Shown: positions 1 through 7,804 of the stretch, piece by piece | Layout of the letters: each line of letters starts with the position of its first letter | Position numbering within the stretch: the stretch's first letter is position 1 | Source of the DNA: Natronomonas marina | GTDB lineage: Archaea > Halobacteriota > Halobacteria > Halobacteriales > Haloarculaceae | Direction: 5' to 3' | NCBI RefSeq assembly: GCF_024298905.1 | Contig: NZ_CP101154.1 | Span: 620,001 to 684,000 of the forward strand | Length of the DNA: 64,000 bases | Position numbers and translations under genes: made by a program | The notes under the pieces: generated by a model | Databases searched by the model: none | Told to the model about the DNA's origin: nothing | Seen by the model: only the letters and a program-made list of their open reading frames with translations

Positions 1-1
1 C

Positions 2-64
2 GAGATCGTCGAGCAGTACCCCACCTACGACGGGACGGTCGTCGAGCGGACGCCGCTGGCGTAG
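2..64 (+). CDS. C-terminal end of a gene cut by the window edge
   Basis: An open frame enters from the left edge and ends at a TAG at 62-64. It gives 20 residues ending in DGTVVERTPLA with haloarchaeal codon use (almost every third base is G or C). No domain can be recognised from so little. It lies tail-to-tail with the SDR gene on the other strand, 556 bp away. Its identity cannot be told from this window. Confidence 0.5.
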   Translation, partial: EIVEQYPTYDGTVVERTPLA

Positions 65-154
65 CGGTCGGGCGCGGCCGTCTTTTTCGTCGACGTTCGG
101 AAGGCGCCCGTGGCGTCTTCCCCAGCCCATCAGAAGTGCCGTGCGCTTGTAACC

Positions 155-525
155 GACCCCTCCCTACTTCGCTCGGTCTTGCGACCTCGCTCGTTGAGGG
201 AGGGGCTTTGATGTGGGACTCGCCGTCAATTGTCGCCGGGGAGGAAGGTCGTTCCTCACCCGTACCGAACGACCGTCGGGGTCAACATCCCCACCATTCG
301 GGGGCCGGGCTACTGCGGCCCGTGATACCGGCGACGTGTGCGCAGCGGTATCACTAGGCACTGGTATGGTTGCCCCCGGAAAAAGTGTATCGGGTGGCGA
401 GTCGAACAGCAGCAACAACGGTACCTGATTCCCAGCGTGTCGGCTTCCTCCCCGGCCTACTCGCGTCGTCCTTCCGACTGGCGTCGGAAGTCCTCGCTTC
501 TTGAGGCCGGAGGCTCCGCCTCGAA
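155..525. repeat. Possible non-autonomous IS200/IS605-type remnant in a 556-bp gap
   Basis: The stretch 65-620 has no convincing gene. It holds a hairpin at 155-207 (ACCCCTCCCT pairing with AGGGAGGGGC) whose loop reads like the subterminal hairpins of the TnpB element at 42.6-44.1 kb, which also have a cccctYcctact... ...gaggnagggg pattern. A second, weaker hairpin of similar style lies near 442-525 (ggcctactcgcg... cgcttcttgaggcc). Two end-type hairpins enclosing about 230 bp with no transposase would fit a palindrome-associated derivative of an IS1341-type element. Short frames inside show no recognisable TnpB residues, so this is only suggestive. Confidence 0.3.
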
Positions 526-620
526 ACCGCTGAGGACGTTCTCGCGCGGAGGTGTCGTCGCCGCGACCCCGAGGCGGAAAAATGTTGGATTGCACCGTGG
601 TCGAACGGGCGCCCCCGAAG

Positions 621-1403
621 TCACTCCGCCGTGTTGAGGTCCCGCGCCGATTTCCGCGTGAGGCGGTTCGGCAGCACGTTCGACACCTTCGTCAGGAGCC
701 TGTACTTCCAGCCGGTGACGACGACGGTGTCGCCGTCCTGCAGACCCTCGTAGCCGGCGCGTGCGACCGTCTCGACGTCCTGCATCTCGCCGCTGCCGAG
801 CGGCGTGTCCTCGTTGTCGGCCCGCTCCTGGAACTCCGTGTCCACCGGCCCGGGACACAGCACCGTCACGTCGACGCCCTCCGGCCGGAGTTCCTCGGCG
901 ATGCCCTCCGAGAAGTTCTTCATGTAGGCCTTCGAGGCGTAGTAGATGGCCATGAACGGCCCGGGGAACCAGGCGGCCGTCGAGGCGACGTTGAGGACGC
1001 CGCCGTGGCCCCGATCGGCCATGTCGCCGCCGTAGCGGTGGGTCAACTGGGTCGGCGTCACGACGTTCAACTGCATCTGGTCCAGTTCGCGGCCGAGGTC
1101 GTTCTCGACGAAGGCCCCCTGGGTACCGATGCCGACGTTGTTCACGAGGACGTCGACCTGGATGTCCCGCGCCTCGGTCGTCTCGTACAGTTCGTTCGGG
1201 GCGTCCACCGAGGCCAGGTCCATGTCGATGGCGTGGGCCCTGACCCCGTGGTCGTCCTCGAGTCGGTTGGCGAGTTCGAGCAACTCGGTTTCGCGGCGCG
1301 CCACGAGAGCGACGTCGTGGCCGTTGGCCGCGAACTCCGTCGCCAGTGCGCGGCCGATGCCTGCCGAGGCACCGGTTATCAGCGCCGTTCCGTCGACTGT
1401 CAT
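621..1403 (-). CDS. SDR-family NAD(P)-dependent oxidoreductase
   Basis: A 260-residue classical short-chain dehydrogenase/reductase. The cofactor-binding glycine motif TGASAGIG is near residues 10-17, NNVG near residue 88, and the catalytic Tyr-x-x-x-Lys is in YYASKAY near residues 155-160, with a preceding Ser in NVASTAA. The PGPV(D)TEF segment after the active site is also typical. Length is normal for the family and there is no signal peptide, so it is cytoplasmic. The substrate cannot be deduced. The start ATG is the only one ahead of the Rossmann motif. It faces the same way as rdgB, about 100 bp downstream of that gene. Confidence 0.9.
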   Translation of the reverse strand: MTVDGTALITGASAGIGRALATEFAANGHDVALVARRETELLELANRLEDDHGVRAHAIDMDLASVDAPNELYETTEARDIQVDVLVNNVGIGTQGAFVENDLGRELDQMQLNVVTPTQLTHRYGGDMADRGHGGVLNVASTAAWFPGPFMAIYYASKAYMKNFSEGIAEELRPEGVDVTVLCPGPVDTEFQERADNEDTPLGSGEMQDVETVARAGYEGLQDGDTVVVTGWKYRLLTKVSNVLPNRLTRKSARDLNTAE

Positions 1404-1505
1404 ACTCGTGTAACGCCCCTGACCCGTTTATTCGTGTGGGATCTCGACCGGCTGTGGCGACCGCTCGTCACGCGTGGCGTCGGTCGACGGCGGCGGAGAC
1501 CCGGC

Positions 1506-2147
1506 TCAGCGACCCTGGAACCACTCCGCGAAGGCGCCCAGTGCCCGCCCGCGGTGGGAGACGGCGTTCTTCTCCTCGGGGCTCATCTCCGCGAACGTCC
1601 GGCCGTCGTGTTCGAAGATGGGGTCGTAGCCGAAGCCGCCCTCGCCCCGCGGTTCGACGATGCGGCCGGGGACGGCGCCGGTGAACAGCTTCACCGGGAG
1701 CGCGCCCTCAGCGACGGAGTCGTCGGTCGCGGCGGTGGCGCGCTCGTCGGCGGCCAGGTCCCGGCCCCGTCTGTCCGTGGTGTCGACCGGCTCCGGCGAG
1801 GCCTCGAACGGCTCGCCGTCGCAGTAGGCGACGACGCACCGGAACCGCGCGCGGGTGGCGTCCTCGCGGCGCGCGAGCCGACCCACCCGCTCGACGCCGA
1901 GGGTGTCCTCGACGTACGCCGAGTAGGGGCCGGGGAAGCCCTCGAAGTCCTCGAGGAACAGGCCGGCGTCGTCGACGATGACCGGCGCGTCGGCGTGGCG
2001 GTGGGCCGCCCGCGCGCCCTCCGCGGCGATGGCCGCCATCGAGTCGGACTGTATCTCCGGGTAGTCGTAGTCCAGCGCGACCACGTCGTCGAGGTACTCC
2101 TCGGCCTCCCTGACCTTCCCCTCGTTCGTCGTCACGTAGTAGAGCAT
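1506..2147 (-). CDS. rdgB: RdgB/HAM1-type XTP/dITP pyrophosphatase
   Basis: A 213-residue non-canonical purine NTP pyrophosphatase. The enzyme hydrolyses ITP, dITP and XTP to monophosphates, cleaning the nucleotide pool. Family signatures are present: the N-terminal TTNEGKVREAEEYL loop that binds triphosphate, the DDAGLFL segment with catalytic acidic residues near position 80, and the C-terminal GFGYDPIF ... FAEMSPEEKNAVSHRGRAL block that recognises the purine base. A charged stretch around residues 120-150 lengthens it slightly compared with bacterial homologues (about 197 aa), common in haloarchaeal versions. The next gene upstream is divergent. Confidence 0.93.
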   Translation of the reverse strand: MLYYVTTNEGKVREAEEYLDDVVALDYDYPEIQSDSMAAIAAEGARAAHRHADAPVIVDDAGLFLEDFEGFPGPYSAYVEDTLGVERVGRLARREDATRARFRCVVAYCDGEPFEASPEPVDTTDRRGRDLAADERATAATDDSVAEGALPVKLFTGAVPGRIVEPRGEGGFGYDPIFEHDGRTFAEMSPEEKNAVSHRGRALGAFAEWFQGR

Positions 2148-2231
2148 ACCGGGCGTTGCGGCCCGCGAGGAAAAGCCCCTCCGATACCGCGACCCGGAGG
2201 CTTATGAGTGTGTGAGGCGTACTCACGGCAA

Positions 2232-2621
2232 ATGAGTGACGCGGACGACGACCTCCGGTCGGTACTTCTGGACCACTCGGACCACCGGGCGGTCCGGAAC
2301 GTCTTCGGGGCCTACACCGGCGGAGGGACGGCGACGCTCGACGACTACGTCGAGGCGATGCGGGCGACCGACGGGGAACTTGCGGTCGTCGCCGACGACG
2401 GCGCCGCCGACGTCTACGCCCGCTGGAACGGCAACGGTGGCCGCTTCGAGCACCTCACCATCTGGCCGCCGTGGTCCATCGGTGGCTTCGACCACAAGGA
2501 CGGCGACCGACTGGCGACGTTCCTCGAGGAGAAGGACGACCTCCGGCCGACGCCCCACAGCGAGACGCCCTTCGAGGACCAGCAGGTGCTGTCGAGTCTC
2601 GCCCACCGTATCTGGCCCTAG
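2232..2621 (+). CDS. Haloarchaeal protein of unknown function
   Basis: A 129-residue acidic soluble protein with no recognised domain. It contains a compact W-rich segment (HLTIWPPWSIGGFDH) near the middle and an HxxxPFEDQQVL segment near the end. I start at the ATG at 2232 because a TATA-like gcttatga sits about 28 bp before it, which fits the nearly leaderless transcripts common in haloarchaea; an in-frame start 24 bp upstream would fall inside the promoter. The gene is divergent from rdgB and is followed five bases after its stop by a long hairpin repeat. Confidence 0.75.
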   Translation: MSDADDDLRSVLLDHSDHRAVRNVFGAYTGGGTATLDDYVEAMRATDGELAVVADDGAADVYARWNGNGGRFEHLTIWPPWSIGGFDHKDGDRLATFLEEKDDLRPTPHSETPFEDQQVLSSLAHRIWP

Positions 2622-2625
2622 GACA

Positions 2626-2756
2626 CCCACTTTTTACACGACCCCCTTCGGGGGTCGGCAAAAACGTGGGGAAAATATGCGCGAGAGCCTCCAGCCGCGC
2701 GGCTTCGCCGCACGTTAGTCGGCTCTCGCTACGGCGACTCGACGGCTCCGCCGTCT
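2626..2756 (+). repeat. 3'-end hairpin repeat, copy 1
   Basis: Directly after the stop codon comes CCCAC-TTTTT-acacg, a stem-loop GACCCCC-TTC-GGGGGTC, then cggc-AAAAA-c-GTGGG. The flanks pair with each other, so 2626-2670 can fold into one long hairpin. It is followed by the box GGAAAATATGCGCG and, near 2710-2735, a cgttagtcggctctcgctacggcg segment. The same architecture recurs inverted after the aceB gene. It could act as a terminator or 3' RNA element for the upstream gene, or be a dispersed intergenic repeat; the sequence alone does not separate these. Confidence 0.7.
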
Positions 2757-2789
2757 CGTCGCCGCGTGGTTCGAAAGACGCCTTAGTGA

Positions 2790-3185
2790 TTAGCGGATCT
2801 TATTGAGGAATCCACTGAGGTGATTGTCAATCCACGATGCAGCGAAGCTCAGTTGCTCGGTCAGTTCTTCGAACAGATCGTCAAGGAGTGTTCGGTACTC
2901 GTCTTCATCTTCGACAATCAGCGGTGATGACTCCCACTTGAGACTTTTCCAGACTGGCTCGATTGGATTGAGATGCGGCGATCCAACCGGAAGGAATACG
3001 AGATCAATTCCTAGTTCGTGGGCACGCTTGCGAGTGTACTTGCAAATGTGAGATGAGAAGTTATCTAAAACGAGCAGAATCCGGGTACGCGGATTCTGCT
3101 CGCGGATCGTCTCGAAGCACTCACAGATCTGTTCTTTCTCCTGGTTCGGCGGGAAACGACAGTACACTCTCACCGTTGAGTGCAT
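2790..3185 (-). CDS. IS630 transposase, downstream frame (DDE catalytic end)
   Basis: The C-terminal half of the same transposase, 131 residues if started at its own ATG. It carries the second and third catalytic residues: LVLDNFSSH (Asp) and SPHLNPIEPVWKSLK (Glu), the IS630 signature. Its first residues (STVRVYCRFPPN) continue the protein that the upstream frame leaves, so a full enzyme needs a +1 shift in the overlap at 3121-3185. Its stop codon lies inside the terminal repeat. Either programmed frameshifting or a one-base lesion explains the split. Confidence 0.85.
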   Translation of the reverse strand: MHSTVRVYCRFPPNQEKEQICECFETIREQNPRTRILLVLDNFSSHICKYTRKRAHELGIDLVFLPVGSPHLNPIEPVWKSLKWESSPLIVEDEDEYRTLLDDLFEELTEQLSFAASWIDNHLSGFLNKIR

Positions 3186-3897
3186 AGAACCCGGCCGCTG
3201 GTGTGTCGATTTTCACCAGCGGCCGGGTGATGTGTGGGTCATCAACTGTGTACATCCGCTGAGAATTGTCCCACGGCTGTGGATGTGACAGGTCGAAAAA
3301 CCCGATGACTGTGCCACCATCTGTTCGAATATCCTCGTCACGGTCCCAGTCTTCGTCGTCTTGATCTTTCTCTCGTTTGTTGTGAGGCTGATCGTCGGCA
3401 TCCTCGTCGAACGCGTACTCGACGCGTTCGTCGAGAATCCCTTCGGCGTCGTCTGGTCGATCAGGACGTTTCGTCCGTGGAATAGCGTACGAGAGGCCGA
3501 GGTTGTCCAGAAACGTCGGTAGATAGTGTGGATGATACTCGATATTGAATTCCTCGTTGAGGAGATGCTGAATCTCCTGTTTTTTCCAGGGCTGGCCCTC
3601 ACGGAGTCGCTCGATCAGTCGCTGCTGTTCGGCCTCGCCGAGCTTCGGGGGCCTGCCGCCCCCGAAGTTCGGCGTGAGTTTGCCCAGTCCTCCTTCATTC
3701 CAGCGTTCGACCCAGTTGTCAGCTGTCCCCTCTGATCGCCCAACGTCATCAGCGGCTTCAGCGAGCGTCGCTCCCTTGTATAGCCGTTTGATGAACACGA
3801 GCCGTTCGTGTTGCTTCACGTCGTCAGTTTCCGTGAGCAGTCTATCCAGGTCTTCCTCGCTCAGGTGGCGTACAACTTCTTTCTCACGGCCAGTCAT
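3121..3897 (-). CDS. IS630 transposase, upstream frame (HTH and first catalytic Asp)
   Basis: A 258-residue N-terminal part of an IS630-type transposase. Residues about 20-135 form two helix-turn-helix units (TLAEAADDVGRSEGTADNWV and a second near PWKKQEIQHLLNEEF) that bind the element ends. The first DDE aspartate is in VIGFFDLSHP near residue 202. A very acidic linker (DDQPHNKREKDQDDEDWDRDED) lies between. The frame ends after FPAEPGERTDL, overlapping the downstream frame by 65 bp. The downstream frame is +1 relative to this one, and the overlap contains tcg-ttt-ccc-g, where a tRNA-Phe on TTT could slip to TTC. Confidence 0.85.
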   Translation of the reverse strand: MTGREKEVVRHLSEEDLDRLLTETDDVKQHERLVFIKRLYKGATLAEAADDVGRSEGTADNWVERWNEGGLGKLTPNFGGGRPPKLGEAEQQRLIERLREGQPWKKQEIQHLLNEEFNIEYHPHYLPTFLDNLGLSYAIPRTKRPDRPDDAEGILDERVEYAFDEDADDQPHNKREKDQDDEDWDRDEDIRTDGGTVIGFFDLSHPQPWDNSQRMYTVDDPHITRPLVKIDTPAAGFYALNGESVLSFPAEPGERTDL

Positions 3898-4159
3898 TAC
3901 ATCGAAAAGACGGTTTTCCTCAATAACTTCCCCGAATGACTATGGCGTCTTTCGTCATGCGAAACGAGCGCTCCGCGCTCGTTTCAGCAAACCGCTCGCT
4001 GTCGCTCGCGGATGCTTGTCCCCTTCGGGTCCCAAGGCGGGACCGGAAACGTTCTCCCCGGATTTTCGTCCAGTGGTCCCTACTCGTGGACAGACACACC
4101 GAACGGGAATCGGAGCAAGCATCCGCCGAGGGGGCGTTCGGAGAACGCTCCCGAGGCGG

Positions 4160-4302
4160 TTCGCGGCGCCGAACGAAGTGAGGCGCCGTAGCGCGCGCGG
4201 ACTAACGCGCTCGACCGCAGGGAGAGCGCGGCAGGAGCACGCGCGCATATTTTCCCCACGTTTTTGTCGGGCCGGCCGCAGGCCGGCCCGTGCAAAAAGT
4301 GG
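4160..4302 (-). repeat. 3'-end hairpin repeat, copy 2 (inverted)
   Basis: Read on the minus strand, the same layout as copy 1 starts directly after the aceB stop: CCAC-TTTTT-gcacg, a different but perfectly pairing stem GGGCCGGCC-TGC-GGCCGGCCC, then cgac-AAAAA-c-GTGG, GGAAAATATGCGCG and later gcgttagtccgcgcgcgctacggcg. The hairpin itself is 4256-4302. The stem sequence differs from copy 1 while pairing is kept, pointing to selection for structure. The rest of the gap (3955-4160) holds no gene; it contains short inverted repeats such as ggatgcttg / caagcatcc. Confidence 0.7.
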
Positions 4303-5622
4303 TTAGTTACCGACGTTCATCGCCCGCTCGACGACGTCGTCGCTGTAGATTTCGGCGAGGTCGTCGTGCTGGTCGGGTCGGTTCTCGTAGACGTCCTGGA
4401 ACAGCGTGATGGGCGTCTGCAGGGCTTGGTAGGTCGCCTCGTCCCACATGCGGTCGCTGGCGACGTCGACCCGAACGCCGTCGATGTCGACCGTGGCGGC
4501 GCGGGTCATGGCGATGGCGCCCTTGCCGGCCTCCTTCGCGGCCTCGAACTCCTCCATGGAGTCGACGATGTCGTCGAGGCTGGGGACGTAATCGAGGAGG
4601 TCCAGCAGTTCCTCGGCCAGTTCCTCCTCGGTCTCGAGGAAGTACTCGTCGCCGGCGACTTCGAGTTCGTAGCCGCCGTCCTCGGCCTCGAGGTCGACGG
4701 TCTCGCCGGTGTAGACCTCGACGCCGTCCTCGCTTTCGAGTTCGGCCGTGCGGCCGCCAGCCGACAGCGTCCAGTAGCCCTCGGCGGGCGGCAGGGGACT
4801 CCGGTTGGCCTCGACGACCTGGCCGGGCGTCAGCGACCAGATGCCGAGCATGCCCATGGCATTGTTGGCGGTGATGCGGTCGTGGTAGCCCTCGACGTCG
4901 CGGATGTCGTCGTAGGGGCCGTCGACGGAGATGAGGCCGGCGGCGCTGGCCGCCCGGGAGGTGTTGTGCCGCAGTTCCTTCCACTCCGGCAGGCCGCCCG
5001 TCGGCGTGATGGCGCGCATGTCCTTGGTGTAGTCGACCTCGCCGTCGACGAGCAGGAACAGTCGCTCGAGGTTGTTGGTGGCCTTGCCCATCTCCTCGCG
5101 GAGCTTGCCCATCGCGAGTTCGGCGGAGCCGGACTCGATGATGACGGACATGGCGAGGCTACCCTCCTCCAGGCCGTACTCGTTTTCGACGATGGTGATG
5201 AACTCGTCGGCCTTCTTCCAGTCGTCGATGTCGCCCACCTCGGGGATGACGAACCCGTCGATGTGTTCGACGGCGCCGTTTTCGGGGTCGGCGATTTCGA
5301 GCATGTGCTGGAAGCCCTTGTAGCGGGTCTCGGGACTGTCACGGTGCCAGACGACGCGGGGGTGAATCTCGCCGGGGAAGTCGGCGCCGCCCTCGGCGAC
5401 GACGTCGGCGATGTTTTCGGCACCCTCGTCGCGCATGTTCGGCGCGGTGGCGTCCTCGTTGTCCGGCACCCAGACGTCGGGCGCCTGCATCCCGCGCAGG
5501 CCGATGGCACTGCGGAGCTTCTTCGCGGAGTCCTCCTGACCCTGCTCTGCGGTCGGCGTCGTGAAGAACGTCCGCACGAACGTCCGGTCGTGCGTGCGCT
5601 CGTCGATTGCGGTCATGGTCAC
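4303..5622 (-). CDS. aceB: Malate synthase, haloarchaeal type
   Basis: A 439-residue protein matching the distinct halophilic malate synthase class, which is related to the CitE/HpcH lyase fold and shorter than bacterial isoforms A and G. It condenses glyoxylate with acetyl-CoA to malate, the second step of the glyoxylate bypass used on acetate or fatty acids. Recognisable segments are RSAIGLRGMQAPDVW near the start, FVIPEVGDIDDW, AMSVIIESGSAEL (acidic metal ligand) and the NNAMGMLGIWSLTPGQV block. It is cytoplasmic. Isocitrate lyase, its partner enzyme, lies 3 kb upstream on the same strand. A second ATG two codons inside the start is an alternative. Confidence 0.9.
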   Translation of the reverse strand: MTMTAIDERTHDRTFVRTFFTTPTAEQGQEDSAKKLRSAIGLRGMQAPDVWVPDNEDATAPNMRDEGAENIADVVAEGGADFPGEIHPRVVWHRDSPETRYKGFQHMLEIADPENGAVEHIDGFVIPEVGDIDDWKKADEFITIVENEYGLEEGSLAMSVIIESGSAELAMGKLREEMGKATNNLERLFLLVDGEVDYTKDMRAITPTGGLPEWKELRHNTSRAASAAGLISVDGPYDDIRDVEGYHDRITANNAMGMLGIWSLTPGQVVEANRSPLPPAEGYWTLSAGGRTAELESEDGVEVYTGETVDLEAEDGGYELEVAGDEYFLETEEELAEELLDLLDYVPSLDDIVDSMEEFEAAKEAGKGAIAMTRAATVDIDGVRVDVASDRMWDEATYQALQTPITLFQDVYENRPDQHDDLAEIYSDDVVERAMNVGN

Positions 5623-5747
5623 TCGAAGGGTGCAGTCGCCCGGTATTAAAGATGGCCGAATCGGTTCTATTGACGTTTCCGCCTGAGGTCCCTGAATGCG
5701 CCGCCGGTCGTGCTCGCACCGTCAGGTTTCGACTCGTCGACCGGGGG

Positions 5748-7523
5748 TCACTCTTCGCCGCCGTCGGTCGCGACATCGCTTTCGGGACCGTCGCCGCCGT
5801 CGGTGGTGGCGAGTTTGCCCTCGGTAGCGAGTTGCTCTTCGAACCACGCGAACTCCCGGCCGTGGAGACCGTCTGACTTCGTGTTCCAGGGATCGGGGTC
5901 GGTGACTTCGGGCCCTTCGAGGTAGGAGCTAACGACGTTCCATATCCAGATGATCTGTCCGAAGAGGATGACGAACGCGCCGACGGTAGTGATCTGGTGC
6001 AGCAGATTCACAGAGGCAAGCGGCGCAAGTCCTGGGTCGAACGCGTAGGTCGCGTACTTGCGGGGCATGCCGAGGTAGCCGAGGACGAGCATGGCGAAGA
6101 ACGTGACGTTGACGCCGATCATCGACAGCCAAAAGTGCCACTTCGCCAGCGTCCGCTGGTACATCCGCCCGGTGACGATGGGGAACCAGTAGTAGATGCC
6201 GGCGAAGACGGCGAAGACCGTCCCGCCCATCAGGAAGTAGTGGAAGTGCCCCACGATGTAGTACGTCTCGTGGAGGAGGAGGTCGACGGGCGTCGACGCC
6301 AGGAAGACGCCGGTGACGCCACCGATTATCAGATTCGAGACGAAGCCAAGACAGAACAGCATCGGCGCAGTCAGCCGGATTCGGCCGTTCCACAGCGTCG
6401 TGATCCAGTTGAACGTCTTGACTGCAGTGGGCACGGCGATGGCCAGCGTGACCGCCATGAACGACGCGCGGATGCGGGGGTCGATGCCGCTGCTGAACAT
6501 GTGGTGGCCCCAGACGCCAAACGAGAGGACGCCGATGGCCAGCGTCGAGTAGACGACGTACTTGAAGCCGAACAGCTTCCGGCCCGCAAACTTCGGCAGT
6601 ATCCACGAGACGATGCCCATCGCTGGGAGGATGAGGATGTACACCTCGGGGTGGCCCCAGAACCAGAAGAGATGCTGGTACAAGATGGGGCCGCCCCCCT
6701 CGACGGCGAAGAACGTCGTCCCGAAGTTCCGGTCCATGAGCAGCATGATGAAGACGCTACCCAGGAGCGGGAACGCAAAGAGGATCTGTCCGGACTGGAC
6801 CAGAACCGTCCACGAGAAGATGTCGAGGTTGGCCCAGGTGACGTCCTCGCCGCGCTCGGTGAAGATTGTCGTCGTGAAGTTGATGGCGCCCATCGTCGCC
6901 GAGACGCCGGTGAGGTGCAACCCGAGCAGCATCAGGTCGACCCCCGGGTTCGGCTGCTCGACCGACAGCGGGGCGTACATCGTCCAGGAGGTCGCCGCCG
7001 GGCCGACGGCACCGCCGGTCACCGGCCCGAGAAAGAACCCCGCCCACACGAGCAGCGCCCCCGGCGGCAGCAGCCAGAAGGCGATGGCGTTGATGCGGGG
7101 AAAGGCCATGTCGTCGGCGCCGACCAGAATCGGGATAAAGTAGTTCGAGAAGGCCGCCAGGACCGGCGTCCCGAACAGGATGAGCATCGTCAGCCCGTGG
7201 CTCGTCAACAGTGCGTTGTAGAAGGACGGCGAAATCACCGTCTCGGTCGGCGTTACCAGCTCCGTTCGCATCAGCATCGCCGCACCACCGGCCCACGCGA
7301 ACATCAGCACGCTGTAGCCTCCGTACAGGATGCCGATGTCCTTGTGATCGACGGTGGTCAGCCACCGGAGGGCGCCCGACGGTTTGTCGCGGGCCTCCGC
7401 ACTACTGCGGGTGGTCCCTGGCGTCGAAACGCCCGTCCAGCCTTCCGCTCGGGCGATAGCGGCGACCACCGCCACGAGAAGCACGCCCATCAGCACCGTC
7501 AGCGCGAGTCGTTCACCGGCCAT
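5748..7523 (-). CDS. coxA: Haem-copper (cytochrome c type) oxidase subunit I
   Basis: A 591-residue polytopic membrane protein, the catalytic subunit of an aa3-type terminal oxidase that reduces oxygen to water and pumps protons. After an extra N-terminal membrane helix, the TVDHKDIGILY motif begins the 12-helix core. Ligand histidines are visible in TSHGLTM (low-spin haem), WGHPEVYILILP (CuB His with the cross-linked Tyr), WGHHMFSSG (two CuB His) and VGHFHYFLMGG (haem ligands). The HPEVY tyrosine and the LILP run mark an A-type enzyme. The C-terminus is short and acidic. No subunit II or III gene is next to it, so partners must be elsewhere. The 281-bp gap upstream shows no gene and presumably holds its promoter. 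Confidence 0.93.
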   Translation of the reverse strand: MAGERLALTVLMGVLLVAVVAAIARAEGWTGVSTPGTTRSSAEARDKPSGALRWLTTVDHKDIGILYGGYSVLMFAWAGGAAMLMRTELVTPTETVISPSFYNALLTSHGLTMLILFGTPVLAAFSNYFIPILVGADDMAFPRINAIAFWLLPPGALLVWAGFFLGPVTGGAVGPAATSWTMYAPLSVEQPNPGVDLMLLGLHLTGVSATMGAINFTTTIFTERGEDVTWANLDIFSWTVLVQSGQILFAFPLLGSVFIMLLMDRNFGTTFFAVEGGGPILYQHLFWFWGHPEVYILILPAMGIVSWILPKFAGRKLFGFKYVVYSTLAIGVLSFGVWGHHMFSSGIDPRIRASFMAVTLAIAVPTAVKTFNWITTLWNGRIRLTAPMLFCLGFVSNLIIGGVTGVFLASTPVDLLLHETYYIVGHFHYFLMGGTVFAVFAGIYYWFPIVTGRMYQRTLAKWHFWLSMIGVNVTFFAMLVLGYLGMPRKYATYAFDPGLAPLASVNLLHQITTVGAFVILFGQIIWIWNVVSSYLEGPEVTDPDPWNTKSDGLHGREFAWFEEQLATEGKLATTDGGDGPESDVATDGGEE

Positions 7524-7804
7524 CGTCGTTCACCTCCGGTCACCGTTGTCGGACGGCGGGTCTCCGTTCTCGAACGCGTCGACCATGTCGCGAGGACGTA
7601 CTTCGTGGTCGGTATTCAGCGCTAGTTTGGCGAGCGACAACTCCCCCGGTCGTCCCCTGAGGCCGCGCCGTCGTTTCGCGGGACTCCGAAGACAGGGGCT
7701 CACCGTTGCGAGGGTGATTGACGCGTACCGAACCGAGGCCGGCCGTCTTCGTGGACGCCGTCCGGGCCGGGGTCCGCCCACCGCGACCCGTCGTGGGGGG
7801 ACGG

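Larger units (their letters stand above)
2772..3954 (-). mobile_element. IS630-family insertion sequence
   Basis: An IS630/Tc1-mariner element of about 1.18 kb with two overlapping transposase frames. The two ends, compared as inverted repeats over 39 positions (2772-2810 against the complement of 3916-3954), match at about 32; both contain cgaaagacgcc outermost and ttattgaggaa innermost. A TA dinucleotide, the usual IS630 target, occurs at the same place in both ends just inside cgaaagacgcc. Either the terminal repeats are 39 bp long, or the element hit a TA in the middle of an 11-bp-arm palindrome. It lies in the gap between two convergent genes and disrupts neither. Confidence 0.85.

Noticed and set aside
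552-2207. Long open frame of about 550 codons on the plus strand across the SDR and rdgB genes
   Set aside because: It is the high-G+C mirror frame of two clearly recognisable minus-strand genes; its protein is rich in R, G, H and V repeats and matches no family.
5997-7625. 542-codon plus-strand open frame over coxA
   Set aside because: Antisense to a protein with all haem and copper ligands; highly charged, non-membrane, no family.
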